Below, piece after piece: positions 1 to 11,358 of a DNA stretch of 64,000 bases; the stretch's first letter is position 1, and the number at the start of each line of letters is the position of its first letter. Position numbers and translations under genes: made by a program. A model generated the notes under the pieces. That model made no database searches. It was not told where the DNA came from and saw only the letters and a program-made list of their open reading frames with translations. The DNA lies in assembly GCA_018398805.1 (NCBI GenBank), contig JAGFBZ010002548.1, forward strand, positions 1 to 64,000. Direction: 5' to 3'. This stretch comes from Hirundichthys speculiger. Lineage: Eukaryota > Chordata > Actinopteri > Beloniformes > Exocoetidae.

Positions 1-1129
1 ATGGATTTTACCTATTTTAAGTTTTTTTTTTCTTGAATTTTTTTCTTTGTCATAAAATGAATGTTTTATTGGACACAATATGTTTTAAAAGTATGATACA
101 GTAACGTTTACAGTTATATTTGCATAAATTGTCTATATTTCATTATTTTATATACTGTATTGGGGTTAAATTTGCATAAAATGCTTAAAAACGAAATTCT
201 CAAAATTAAAAACCGAAAAAAACACCGAAAAGAAAAAAATCAAAACGGAATTTTGAGAAAAAATAAAACGGATTTCATAGGGGCCCTACTACTGTAGCCC
301 TCGGCACTAGCACAAGCCTATAATGAATGAATGAATGAATGAATGAATGAATGACTAAGAAGAATGATAAATAAAAATTAAATATACATTAACACATAGC
401 CTAATTTACCGCTAGCGTAATGTTAAGTAGCATAATCTTTATGGTTTGTTGACGTTAGTTATAACCAGCGTTGCAGCGTTCCACAGTTTTTAGTGTTTTG
501 GTTATGGGAATAGATCATGCTATTTCCATAACCAATCATTAAAAACAGCGATAAACTACCTTCATCTGTAACTGGAGGCCACTGCCTAACATCATCAATC
601 CAAGACATGTCTGCGTTATCAGTAACAGATGCTCCACGCTGCTGTGTTTGGGTTAGTTGGTGGAGCACCGCACACTCCAGTTATGGCGGGGGCCACTAGG
701 GGGCGCATGTCCACAATTTTTAAGTCGAAAAGGGTCTATACTCCTGTATGTAGTCTGGTGGGGTCCAGCCCTCTCTGTCCTAAACATGTTTCCTCTTCTT
801 GGTCAGGCTGGGCTTGATTTGGTGTAAACGAAAAAGCGTTACAGCACATTCCACACCTTTTCTTGGACTTTCTTGATAGCTGGGTCCTGGTGTTGTCTCT
901 TCAGAGACATTGGCTGAGACATCAGCCTCATCCTGCTGTGTCTGAGAGTGAGGTCTGGGAATGTGTGATTCTGGCAATGTCACAATCTGACCAATATCTT
1001 TTTTTTATATTCATCACTGAAACAATTACTTTCCATCATTTGCTGAAAGGGCTTGTGGGTCCTCACACCCACTACTGTCTTCCTCACTGCTGCTCGGCTC
1101 TGGTTTCCTTTAGTAATTGTACAATAATG
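1..1129. other. AT-rich intergenic stretch, no gene recognised
   Basis: I see no coding or RNA gene here. The only clear structure is an AATG tetranucleotide array at 322-353. Short open frames at 459-668, 629-817 and 863-1171 have no recognisable domain, no splice context and overlap on both strands. Confidence 0.5.
322..353. repeat. (AATG)n microsatellite
   Basis: About eight uninterrupted tetranucleotide units are visible. Confidence 0.9.
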
Positions 1130-2266
1130 CATTATTTTATGAATAACTTTATTGTCTTCATCCCAAAATGATATTTGAAAGATAGCAGTCATCTTATAAT
1201 CAGATGTGTCCTATATTTGAGCCAATATGGTAATTTACTAGAAATCTAAATGAATAGAATAGAAATCCTTTTATTGTGACTTTACAGGAGTAATATGAGA
1301 TTAAAAAAGTAACTATGGATACCAGCTGAATAAGAAAGGTAAAGGAGGGAAGAGAAAAGGTGAAGACACAACTTAATGGATCATGTTGGTGTCCCCCTGC
1401 AGCGTAGACCTATAGCAGCATAACTATGATGAGGCTGTTTCAGACCAGTCTGCTCTATTCTGGTCTTCATCCATTCCTGTAACTGTAGCTGTGACTATTG
1501 GCCCTAACACACTATTGTTGAGACTAACTGTAGGCTCTACTAAACAGATTTCTTTCCATGAATGGAAAAAAGTTGTCCTGAATTACACATGCATTATCCA
1601 ATCTGCTTGAACATTCATATATTTGATGATTCCTTTCACACTGAACAAGTGTATCTGACAATCTTGGACAGTGCTACTGTCTCATCAAAGGATCATGATC
1701 TTGGTCACATTTAGTGTGTTTTTGTATCCTATGTGTGCTTTATCAGATCAGCCTTGGATTCCTACAGCTCATACTGATAAAAGTCCTCATTCACCATCCA
1801 AATGTTGTGCATGGATGAGTCTAAGATAACAGCAATAATGTGTTCAGTTTTCCTGGTTCTTGCTAGAACTCTGGCAACAGGGTTCATCATGATCTGAAGC
1901 TGTCTAATCAGATAAAAGATCATTATGGTAGTCAAGTTTGCTGGAGATGAAGGCTGGATACGTTTCTGTAAATCTGCTCTGGACATCAGATCTCTGACTC
2001 TTTATATTTTTAAGATTATAGACCGCTGTAACAGTTACAGCCTTGTTTTGCCAACTTAGAACTCAGCTCTGAGTAGATTCAGCTTCAGTTCTTTTTGTTT
2101 TCATACCTCTGGATTCAAGCTGGGCAGCAACCTTGACATTTTTATAACCAAATTGGATTTTCACTGTATTGTCTTGATTCCCAACTGGCTTGGGAAGGTG
2201 GTGGACACGTGGGGGGGGGCAATGGCCATGGTGCGAGGGCCCGATAAACGCTGCTTGCAGCTTTAA
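1130..2266 (+). repeat. Dispersed repeat family X, copy 1 (tail-type unit)
   Basis: This ~1.1 kb segment recurs in direct orientation at 8,283-9,660 and 10,040-11,108. Shared landmarks in order are a TTTATGAATAAC block, a block reading GAGCCAATATGGTAATTTAC, the AACTATGGATAC block, a CATGAATGGAAAA block, and the end GCTTGCAGCTTTAATT followed by an ATT array. The 3' end matches a repeat that is very abundant in teleost genomes (recalled, not searched). On the minus strand it carries an L2-like reading frame, annotated separately. Confidence 0.8.
1762..1986 (-). pseudogene. L2/CR1 LINE C-terminal fragment inside repeat X copy 1
   Basis: The 74-codon minus-strand frame contains a stretch like RVLARTRKTEH preceded by a leucine/glutamine-rich segment (IRQLQIMMNPVA). 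This resembles the segment after the reverse transcriptase in L2-type LINEs; compare LQLVQNAAAHFLTNTRRQEH in the clearer L2 copy near 25.6 kb. Two sister frames occur at 9,126-9,383 and 10,578-10,835. It is a fragment without catalytic domains, carried along by the repeat rather than an independent gene. Confidence 0.5.
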
Positions 2267-2285
2267 TTATTATTATTATTATTGT

Positions 2286-3245
2286 TCTCCGAAATGAATC
2301 GCCTTTTTGGGGGCCTTAACATACTCGAAAACTCACGAGATTTTGCACACGCATTCATTGTCTGCGAAATTTACGTATTTTATGGGTGCTGCGCATGAGC
2401 ACACAAAAGTGGCTCAATAGCGCCACCTTGTTTTTTTAAAACGACAAGCCCCTCGATATGCTTCCACCTACAGACATGAACTTTGTGTGACTGATGTATC
2501 ATCCTCAGACCTACAAAAAAGTCTCATGGACCCCTGCTCTTACTCCCACGGGAAGTCCGCTATTTTTAATGGAACATGCAGTTATTCCAATGTTTTGGTC
2601 ATTTCCAGGCCTCGTACTTTAACGAACTCCTCCCAGAGATTTGGTCCGATTGACTCCAACTTTTTTTGTGTTTAATCTAGACACATGGCCGAATAAAGTT
2701 TGCGAAGCATATAACTTTTTACCAGAGGGCAAGGCTGTAGTGACGCGGCGAAGTTTGATGTCATTTCGAAGACTCGCCATGAAAGAGAAATGGGCTGTAA
2801 CTCGGCCATAAAGTGTTTAATCTGGTCCAAAACGGATCAGTATGATCGTAGTCCGATCCTTAACACATAGCAGCTATCAGATTTTGGAAATGTTGTAGCG
2901 CCACCTATTGGCAACAGAAAATGTCAAGTTTTGCATTAGGCATCCCTGCTTCGAGTGTGTGATGAGTCGACAGACCTCAAACCAGTTCAAATCAGTAGTA
3001 AAGACTTGAAGATGACTGACAGTGAAAAACTGTAACTTTTTATCAAAGGGCATGGCTGTGATAGTACGGCGAAATTTGATGTCTCGCCATGAATGGAAAA
3101 GTTGTTATAACTTGCACATGCATTGTCCAATCTGTACCAACATCTATATGTATGATGATTCTCCACCCTGAACAAGTGTATATGACATTCTTGGATGAAC
3201 TCCATAGTGCCACCATCTGGTCATAGGAATATGATTTTCATCTTA
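2286..3245 (+). repeat. Head-type unit of the same teleost repeat, copy 1
   Basis: It starts directly after the ATT array with TCTCCGAAATGAATCGCC and is repeated at 9,690-9,992 with few differences. Its far end (3,080-3,240: CATGAATGGAAAAGTTGTTA, then ACATGCATTGTCCAATCTG) overlaps the middle of repeat X (1,556-1,680). The head and tail units therefore look like parts of one longer consensus of roughly 1.9 kb, arranged tail-to-head here. Confidence 0.7.
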
Positions 3246-4196
3246 TTATGTCCATTATTTACCTTCCTCTTCATCGTATCAGCCTGACAAGTGGTCAGAC
3301 TGAAGTCAGAAGGGTGCTCATTCATGATGTACAATTTCGTTTATGCACCTCCAACGGTGCCAGTGCTGTTCATCGTCAAACAGGAAGTGGATGGTTTTGT
3401 CACACGCAAATGAAATAAATTCATAAAAAATCACATGTTGCTCATAAGAAGCTAATACTGAAGGACCATGTTCCTTTCACTCAACCAAACATTTCATACA
3501 CTGCAACATATGGTCAATTCAGAAGTCCACCACTCTATATTTTTCAAAATGTCAAATGTAACCGATGGGCATAATTCTGGCAGTGTAACTTATTTTTTAT
3601 GGCACCTAATTTTTCAAATAGAGTCACCAAATTTAGTAGTAATGTTGCTGGATATGCAAGCATGACTCATGATTTTTTTGAGAATTTTAGAGGCATGTAC
3701 TGAATTGCTGCAAATATTTTTATGTATATTTGTGCTAGAGCAACTGTATAAAAAGTTTTTTTTCGATTGAAAATATTCATTAAATGCCAAAAATACGATG
3801 AGGGTAGGTAGCTTAAGATACAAGAATTGTTCTGTATTTTTTTTAGATTTTTAAGACAATTTTCTGATTTTATATGAATATTTTGGTAATTAAACTCTGG
3901 TCTCTAGCTTATCCTGACACATCGGTGTGAAATTCCTCAGCAGTTAAGGACAGCAGTTAACTTCACGAGGGGAGAGGGGGCATTCTTGGGGGGGGTTTAC
4001 TTTTAAAGAACGGTCTTTGTCTTTAAAAGGCAGGACAACAAAGTTAGACTTTTCATAGCTAGATAAACTACACTTACAAGGTGTACAAAAGGCCCAAATT
4101 TGTAAGTATAAAGACTGTTAAGTCCTGTTGCCATATGGGCTTCTATGTCTAATGTGCTGTTACATATCTGTTAATTCAGTGCGGTAATATTATTAT
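3246..4196. other. No gene recognised
   Basis: AT-rich sequence with short open frames at 3,468-3,665 and 3,614-3,823 that overlap on opposite strands. I see no repeat landmark, promoter or RNA gene that I can support. Confidence 0.4.
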
Positions 4197-5001
4197 TGTG
4201 GCGAGCCAACCTACGTGATGGGGTGAGTGGAGTGACGTCACATAGTAGAGAAAAGTGCGCTTCTGTTTACTGCCGTAATTTAAAGTTGTGAAGTGCAATA
4301 ACTTCGGTACAAGTGATCTGTGCGTGAATGAAAGAGTGAGTATTTATCTGCTACATTACTAGTATTGTACTGTGTGAGGTAACTGTAGATGAGTCCTAGT
4401 GATTAATGTGGAGAACAGGTCGTAGTTTAATTGCCTGCATGCCATTCATTGACGCTAGCTAAATCTCCTGGCTCACCTGACTCTGCACATCGGGTCAAAA
4501 TATGTTATGTAGAGTTTAAACTATGTTTATATGTGTTACCTGTTCATAGTGCTGTTAAGAGTGTTTTATGATTACGCTGGGGGTACGGAGTATTTAATTT
4601 AGATTGTTGTTTGTGTGCCGATAGTGAAGCTAAGGCTAACTAGCCACCGGAAGTGGCACGCTGATTTCACAATAAAAGCATCCTGCCTGTTTTTTTAGCA
4701 GGAGGATTTATACGCTACAGGAAGTGTTATGTCCACATTTGCGGTAGCTTGATACAGTGTTAATAAGCCTTAGGTTGGGCGTATGTTTGTTTCTTTCTTG
4801 TGTAAATGAGAAAGAGAAATGTGGGATTGTAATCATCTGATTACCTCCTTTGGTTTTATTATTGTTTTAGTTAATATTAGCAGTGTTTTCAAAACAGCCG
4901 TCGCATCTGACGGCAACTTTTCCATTTGCGACGCCTACTTTCCCTTGGGTAAATAAATTATGAAATAAATAAAGTTTCCGTAAAAGAGCCAAGTGTCCAC
5001 A
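4197..5001 (+). mobile_element. Possible solo LTR
   Basis: The segment begins TGTGG and ends CCACA, has a full CRE palindrome TGACGTCA at 4,233-4,240 near its start and AATAAATAAAG poly(A)-like signals about 30 nt before its end, as a plus-strand LTR would. I do not find a target-site duplication and no second copy is present in the window, so it could equally be unrelated promoter-like sequence. Confidence 0.3.
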
Positions 5002-5828
5002 AAGGTTTTTGAGTTAATAAACTCAGGGGTTAAAGTATCTCCGGCTTTTGACTATGATTTAGGGGAAGAAAAAAAACACGCACAGAAACACGTTATTTCT
5101 GAGTGGTCTTAAAACGCAGGCGAAGTGAGTCGGTGGTTTTTTCTCCCGCAATCAGAAGAACGGAGGCAAAATTCAAGTGTCTCTGGGCGGGGACGGAGGA
5201 CAGAGGGACAGGGGACAGAGCCGGTTTGGGAGCTGCTGCCAGAAGCTACCTGGTACCTGACTGTGTTGTGCTCCAAGAAGTTAGTCTATAGCAGCAAAAG
5301 AAAAAAAGCTCTTCGCCGTCACGAAGGAGACGCCGGGTATAAAGCAGCTGCTTTCCCGGAGCAACAGCCACAGCGCTGCACACGTAGCGGCCCCGATGAC
5401 CGGTTTTATATCCGACTTGAAAATGCGCGTGTGCTCGTTCACTGTGGAAGGTGCCTGATCATTAACGGTCGCTCAACCGCTGTAGATCCGTGTTTAAAAA
5501 AAAAGCAGCGTTAATAAAAACACTTTACAAATCTGTCCGTTTCCACTCAGCAGGCCAGTTATGTGAACACACATGACAGCTCCAGAGTTCTAGAAACGTC
5601 TGTCTGATCAGCTCCAAGTATGGACGTTTTCTCTGAATGTTGTTGAATCAACCACCCAAAACACGGAAAAAAAACACTGAATGTAATGGTTTGCTTTTTT
5701 TAATGATGATGCATCCAGAGTAATAACATCTAATAATCTTATAACGGCCTCTGCAACTACATATGTTAAAGAGGAGACGAGTCCAGACCTGATGGATTGT
5801 TCAGTTCTTTCTGAAAGTTTCCAACCCA

Positions 5829-6738
5829 CTTGAACTTTTCAACCTTTTGCGCATTTCAGGCTACAAACAAAGATATAAAATTTCAACTTTTTGTCAAGAA
5901 TCAACACCAAGTGGGACACAATCATGAAGTGGAATGAAATTTATTGGATATTTAAATCTTTTTCAACAATAAAAACAAAAGAAAAGTGGCGCATGCAATA
6001 TTATTGGGTCCCTTTACTTTCAGAGCAGCAAACTGAGTCCAGAAGTTCAGTGAGGATCTTTAAATGATCCAATGTTGTCCTGAATGACTGATGATCAATA
6101 GAATCCACCTGTGTGTAATCAAGTCTCCGTATAAATGCACCTGCTCTGTGATAGTCTCAGGGTTCTGGTTAAAGCTCAGAGAGCATCATGGGAACACACC
6201 AGGCAGGTCCCAGATACTGTTGTGGAGAAGTTTAAAGCTGGATGTGGATACAAAAGATTTCCCAAACTTTAAACATCTCAAGGAGCTCTGAGCAAGCAAT
6301 CAGACTGAAATGGAAGGTGTGTTAAAACAGCCACCTGAATCCAGTCCAGAATCTGTGGAAAGAGCTGAAGACTGCTGTTCACAAACTCTCTCCATCCAAC
6401 CTCACTGAGCTCCAGCTGTTTTACAGGAAGAATGAACCAGAATTTAGTCTCTGGATGTGTTGAACTGATAGAGACAAACCCCAAGAGACCCGCAGCTGGA
6501 ACTGCAGCAGAAGGTGGCGCTACAGAGTATTAACGCAAGGAGAATGAATAATATTACACGCCCCACTTTACAGTTTATTTATTTGTTTAAAAAGTTTAAA
6601 ATATCAAATAAATTTTGTTCCACTTCACAATTGTGTCCCACTTGTTGATTCTTGACAAAAAATCTTTGTTTGAAGCATGAAATGTGGCAAAAAGTTAAAA
6701 CGTTTAAGGGGGCCAAATACTTTTGCAAGGCACTGTAT
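5829..6738 (+). mobile_element. Defective Tc1/mariner transposon with long terminal inverted repeats
   Basis: The right end GGGGGCCAAATACTTTTGC, then AAGGCACTGTA, is characteristic of fish Tc1 elements. About 110 bp at the left (5,829-5,945) is the imperfect reverse complement of 6,590-6,715. The outermost ~35 bp of the left end, the counterpart of the CACTGTA tip, is missing. Between the ends are two transposase scraps, annotated separately; about two thirds of the usual ~340-codon transposase is deleted, so the copy cannot be autonomous. Confidence 0.85.
6185..6480 (+). pseudogene. Tc1-like transposase remnant
   Basis: At about 6,192-6,265 the plus strand encodes EHTRQVPDTVVEKFKAG, the first helix-turn-helix region of Tc1 transposases, with an in-frame stop soon after. 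At about 6,330-6,440 another frame encodes HLNPVQNLWKELKTAVH, the conserved C-terminal part that holds the last acid of the DDE triad in intact proteins. The catalytic core between them is absent and several stops are present. Confidence 0.75.
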
Positions 6739-8282
6739 TTCCTATAAATTAATTTGCCGTTGTTTTGAACAAAAATGATGGAGAAGTTTCAGTTTGTTTT
6801 TTTTTCTTCTTGTACAAATTGCCCTTTACTGAATTAAGTAGTTGCTAAATTAATCAGATTATTGGGCTTGACTGAGTTTACATGTTTTAACTTAACCTTT
6901 ACTTTCGAAAATTCACATTTAAATTGTTGGTAATCTTGCATATTACTAAGCACAATGCCAAAATGTTGCCAATAGTGAGTATGCGTTGGATCCACTACTG
7001 TCCACTAATATCAAGGACGTTAATGTTATCATAAACCAAGCAAACATGGAATTATAAAATAACTAGTTTATTTTCATTTGATTTGTTATTAAATACATGT
7101 ATCACACTTTGCTCTTTCAAACTTGCAATTACTTTCTTTACTCTTGTTTAACAAAAGACATGCAATGTTATGGCTAGGGTTATTTTAATAAAAAAAAAAA
7201 AGGTATCTGAACATCCTATTTTGCGTGTCAAAATGCTGGAAAATGCGTCTCCGAGAGTCTAGAATTTCAAAATTTCCTGGGGGAACGTGCCCCCAGACCC
7301 CCCTAGGGGGGGTTTTTGGGCCTTGCAACTCCTTCTTCACTCAACGCAATTTCTACTTTCAAAAGTTGTGAAAACACTGATTAGGTGGTAATATTATTTA
7401 TTTATTATTATTTAATATGTTTATCCAAAGCGTTACAATTATGGCGGTAAAGATTTAATGGCTCTCACTCCCAGTAATGCTAATAAATAGATGTTAATCA
7501 ATCATATGTGATATAAATATAGATTTTCTTTTCTGTTTAAAATGCAAGCATATAAGTAACTATAAAATAGGAGTATGAAATATAGAAATAGTTTGTATGT
7601 GTGTGTGTCATAACAATGGTTGTTATAGACTGAATTAAGCCTCTAAAAAGTATGCCAGCATTTGTGGACTTCTGGTTTAAAGTCTTAAAAAAAATAAAGC
7701 AGATCCCTGTGACCCTGTATAGGACAAAATGGGTATAGATGATGGGTGGATGGATGGATGGATGGATGGATAACCAGAACATTAAAAAGATGTGATTAAT
7801 TTATGATTAATTGCGAGTTAACTATAAAAATCTTTTCGAATAATCAAGATTAAAAAATGTATGTGACTGACAGGCCTAGTCAAAATACATATTAGAGTTT
7901 TAAACATCATAGTTAGTGTGGCAGCATCGTAACTCTATAAAGGTGCTGCAAGGAAGGAAACTTTCCTCAGGACAGAACAGACACTACTCTTTATTATAGC
8001 AGATTTAGTGTTCACATAGTCATAAAATACAATACCTGTAAACAAGCTCTGCAGCTGGCTGGCAGCCAATGAGTTAACAGTAATTGAAATGAGTGGTTGA
8101 ATATTATTTTTTACTGAGTCATAGTCTCATATTTTAAGAGAATAGAGTTTCTTAAATAATACTATACATTGATCTTAAATAACATGAAAACCTGACATGT
8201 ACCTTACCTTAAGTATGGTACCATGCTTCCTAAAAAAGATGAAATCAATAAAATGTTTAATAGATCAGAATGTTATCTCTGT
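6739..8282. other. AT-rich stretch with (TGGA)n, no gene recognised
   Basis: Contains a GC-rich island at 7,262-7,325 (runs of C and G resembling a tract at 12,965-13,050) and a TGGA tetranucleotide array at about 7,743-7,772. No open frame has a recognisable domain. Confidence 0.4.
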
Positions 8283-8496
8283 TATTTCTTTTATTTTATG
8301 TTATTTTATGAATAACCTTATTGTCTTCATCATATTTTTATTTTTCCAAAATGATATTTGAAAAATAGCAATCGTCTTATAATCAATTGTCTCCTATATT
8401 TGAGCCAATACGGTAATTTACTAGAAATCTAAATAAATAGAAATCCTTTTATTGGCATTTTACAGGAGTGATATGAGATTAAAAAAGTAACTATGG

Positions 8497-8693
8497 GGCC
8501 GCCCCGGTGGCGCAGTGGTTGGGGCAGGCGGCCCATGTGCAGAGGCTAAAGTCCTCGTGCGACTGGTTGTGAGTTTGATTCCCGGCTCAGCGACCCTTTG
8601 CCGCGTGTCTTCCCCGTTCTCTCTGCCCCCCTCCCTGTCTCTCTACTGTCAATAAAGGCCACTAGAGCCAAAAAAATCTTTAGAAAAAAAAAT
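8497..8693 (+). mobile_element. tRNA-derived SINE
   Basis: The head GGCCGCCCCGGTGGCGCAGT contains a good A box (TGGCGCAGTGG), and GTTTGATTCCC downstream matches a B box, so this is an RNA polymerase III promoter of tRNA origin. The body ends in a LINE-like tail (TCAATAAAGGCC) and A-rich 3' end. It is flanked by a perfect 14-bp target duplication AAAAGTAACTATGG at 8,483-8,496 and 8,694-8,707; uninterrupted copies of the host repeat have this sequence only once. Confidence 0.93.
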
Positions 8694-9125
8694 AAAAGTA
8701 ACTATGGATACAGCTGAATAAGAAAGGTAAAGGAGGGAAGAGAAAAGTTAAGGATACCAGTCAGTGGATCATGTTGGTGTCTCCCTGCCACATAGACCTA
8801 TAGCAGTATAGATATGTTGACGCTGTGTTTCAGAGCCGCCTGCTCTAGTCTGGTCTTTTCCATTCCTGTAACCATAGCTATGACTATTGGCCCTAACACA
8901 CTATTGTTGAAACTAACTATAGGCTCTACTAAACAGATCTTTTTCCATGAATGGAAAAGTTGTTCTGAATTACACATGCATTATCCAATCTGCTTGAAGA
9001 TTCATGTATTTGATGACTCTTTCACACTGAACAAGTGCATCTGACAATCTTGGACAGTGCTACTGTCTTGTCAAAGGACCGTGATCTCAGTCACATTATT
9101 TAGGGTATTTTGTATCCGTGCTTCA

Positions 9126-9383
9126 TCAGATCAGCCTTGGATTCCTACAGCTCATACTGAAAAATGAGCCTGGCCTGGCCTCAGTCACAATCGACATTTT
9201 GTGCATGGATGAGTCTGAGGTAACAGCAGTAATGTGCTTAGTTTTCCTGGTTCTTGTTAGAACTCTGGCAACAGGGTTCATCATGATCTGAAGCTGTCTA
9301 ATCAGACAAAAGATCATTATGGCAGTCAAGTCTGCTGGAGATGAAGGCTGGATAGATTTCTGTAAATCTGCCGTGGATATCAA
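9126..9383 (-). pseudogene. L2/CR1 LINE C-terminal fragment inside repeat X copy 2
   Basis: Sister of the frame at 1,762-1,986, with the core RVLTRTRKTKH. No catalytic domain. Confidence 0.5.
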
Positions 9384-9657
9384 ATCTCTGACTCTTTATA
9401 TTTGTTTAAGATTATACACAGATGTGACAGTTACGGTTTTGATATGGCAGGTTAGAACTCAGCTCTGAGTAGATTCAACTTCAGTTCTTTTTGTTTTCAT
9501 ACCTCTGGATTCGAATTGTGCAGCAGCCTTTCCATTTTTAAAGCCAAATTGGATATTTACTGTATTGTCTTTATTCCCGACTGGATTGGGAAGGTGGTGG
9601 ACACCTGGGGGGTAGTGGCAATGGGTGCGAGGGCCCGATAAACGCTGCTTGCAGCTT

Positions 9658-9659
9658 TA

Positions 9660-9690
<31 letters not shown>
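9658..9690. repeat. (ATT)n microsatellite joining tail and head units
   Basis: Eleven or so ATT units lie exactly between the tail end GCAGCTTTAA and the head start TCTCCGAAATG, as at 2,265-2,285. Confidence 0.85.
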
Positions 9691-9992
9691 TCCGAAATGA
9701 ATCGCCTTTTTGGGGGCCTTAACATACTCGAAAACTCACGAGATTTTGCACACGCATTCATAGTCTGCGAAATTTACATATTTTATGGGTGCTGCGCATG
9801 GGCACACAAAAGTGGCTCAATAGCACCACCTTGTTTTTTTAAAATGACGAGCCCCTCGATATGCTTCCATCTACAGACATGAACTTTGTGTGACTGATGT
9901 ATCATCCTCAGACCTACAAAAAAGTCTCTTGGACCCATGCTCTAACTCCCACAGGAAGTCCGCTATTTTTAATGGAACATGCAGTTATTCCA
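9690..9992 (+). repeat. Head-type unit of the teleost repeat, copy 2 (truncated)
   Basis: Near-identical to 2,286-2,590 but stops at GCAGTTATTCCA. Confidence 0.75.
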
Positions 9993-10020
9993 TGTCCCCC
10001 CCAAATCTGGGGGGGACATG
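9991..10020. repeat. Short perfect hairpin CATGTCCCCCCC / GGGGGGGACATG
   Basis: Twelve-base arms are separated by a six-base loop (AAATCT). It sits at the break between the truncated head repeat and repeat X copy 3. No terminator or gene is adjacent, so its role is unknown. Confidence 0.8.
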
Positions 10021-10039
10021 ATCCCCCCTCCCCAGTACC

Positions 10040-11108
10040 ATCTACGCCCTTGTCATTTAATCAGAGTTGTCCTATATTCTGGCCAATACGGGAATTAACT
10101 AGGAATATGAATAAATAGAAATCCCTTTGTCACTTTACGGGAGTGCAATGATATTAAAACAGTAACTATGGTTACAGCTGAATAAGAAAGGTGAAGGTGG
10201 GAAGAGAAAAGCTGAGAACACCAGCCAGTGGATCGTGTTGGTGTCTCCCTGCCACATAGACCTATAGCAGCCTAGCTATGATGAGGCTGTTTCAGACCAG
10301 TCTTCTCTAGTCTGGTCTTCATCCATTCCTGTAACTGTAGCCATGACTATTGGCCCTAACACACTATTGTCTAGACTAACTATAGGCTCTACTAAAACAG
10401 ATCTCTTTCCATGAATGGAAAAGTTGTTCTGAATTACACATGCATTATCCAATCTGCTTGAACATTCATATATTGGATGATTCTTTCACTCTGAACAAGT
10501 GCATCTGACAATCTTGGACAGCGCTACTGTCTCATCAAAGGACCATGATTTTGGTCACATTTAGTGTGTTTTGTATCCTATGTGTGCTTTATCAGATCAG
10601 CCTTATATTCGTACAGCTCATACTGATAAAAGTCCTCATTCACCATCCACATTTCGTGCATGGACGAGTCTGAGGTAACAGCAGTATTGTGTTCAGTTTT
10701 CCTGGTTCTTGCTAGAACTCTGGCAACAGGGTTCATCATGATCTGAAGCTGTCTAATCAGACAAAAGATCATTATGGTAGTCAAGTCTGCTGGAGATGAA
10801 GGCTGGATAAGTTTCTGTAAATCTGCTCTGGACATAAGATCTGATATTTGCTTAAGATTAGAGACAGTTGTGACAGTTACAGCCTTGTTTTGCCAACTTA
10901 GAACTCAGCTCTAAGTAGATTCGACTTCAGTTCTTTTTGTTTTCATACCTCTGGATTCAAGCTGGGCAGCAACCTTTCCATTTTTATAACCAAATTGGAT
11001 TTTCACTGTATTGTCTTTATTCCCGACTGGCTTGGGAAGGTGGTAGATACCTAGGGAGGGTGGTGGCAATGGGTGCGAGGGCCCGATAAACGCTGCTTGC
11101 AGCTTTAA
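10040..11108 (+). repeat. Repeat family X, copy 3
   Basis: Direct copy of 1,200-2,266, starting at the CCTATATTCTGGCCAATACGG block and ending GCTTGCAGCTTTAATT. It lacks the TTTATGAATAAC start block; a reverse-oriented piece of that block lies just beyond, at about 11,720-11,815. Confidence 0.8.
10578..10835 (-). pseudogene. L2/CR1 LINE C-terminal fragment inside repeat X copy 3
   Basis: Sister of 1,762-1,986 with the core RVLARTRKTEH and the longest C-terminal extension of the three. No catalytic motif. Confidence 0.5.
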
Positions 11109-11109
11109 T

Positions 11110-11358
11110 TTTCTTCAGTTTCTTGTTCATTTTAATGCCTGGTACAACTAAAGGTACATTTGTTTGGACAAACATAACGATAAGTTTTTACATCAATAGC
11201 TATGGCGTTGTACTGCCAAAAACACTGCTTTTATGCATTCAGTGTTTTCTTTTCTGTCTGTTTTAGTCACATGATGACGTTTAGTTGTACCAGGTATTAA
11301 AATGAACAAGAAAGTGAAGAAAAAAAATGGTGGTCTAATAATTTTTTTCCATGACTGT
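11110..11358 (+). mobile_element. Mariner-type MITE, left tip missing
   Basis: Arms at 11,110-11,152 and 11,281-11,323 are reverse complements over 43 bp with two mismatches (core GGTACAACTAAA / TTTAGTTGTACC). Beyond the right arm is GGTCTAATAATTTTTTTCC, then ATGACTGTA, the outer end of a common teleost Tc1/mariner MITE. The equivalent outer end on the left is absent; the left arm abuts repeat X copy 3 directly. No open frame. Confidence 0.75.

Larger units (their letters stand above)
8283..9660 (+). repeat. Repeat family X, copy 2 (interrupted by a SINE)
   Basis: Direct copy of 1,130-2,266, ending in the same GCTTGCAGCTTTAA. It is split at the AACTATGG block by the SINE at 8,497-8,693. Removing that SINE and one target repeat leaves a length close to copy 1. 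Confidence 0.8.

Noticed and set aside
5125..5514. 129-codon open frame on plus strand
   Set aside because: No recognisable domain, Arg/Lys-rich low-complexity translation, no splice or promoter context.
7262..7325. Terminator or G-quadruplex gene-control element
   Set aside because: GC-rich run resembles a dispersed tract also at 12,965-13,050; no adjacent gene.
8497..8693. A functional tRNA gene from the A and B boxes
   Set aside because: No tRNA cloverleaf can be formed; boxes belong to a SINE head with LINE-like tail. Same for 44,229-44,608.
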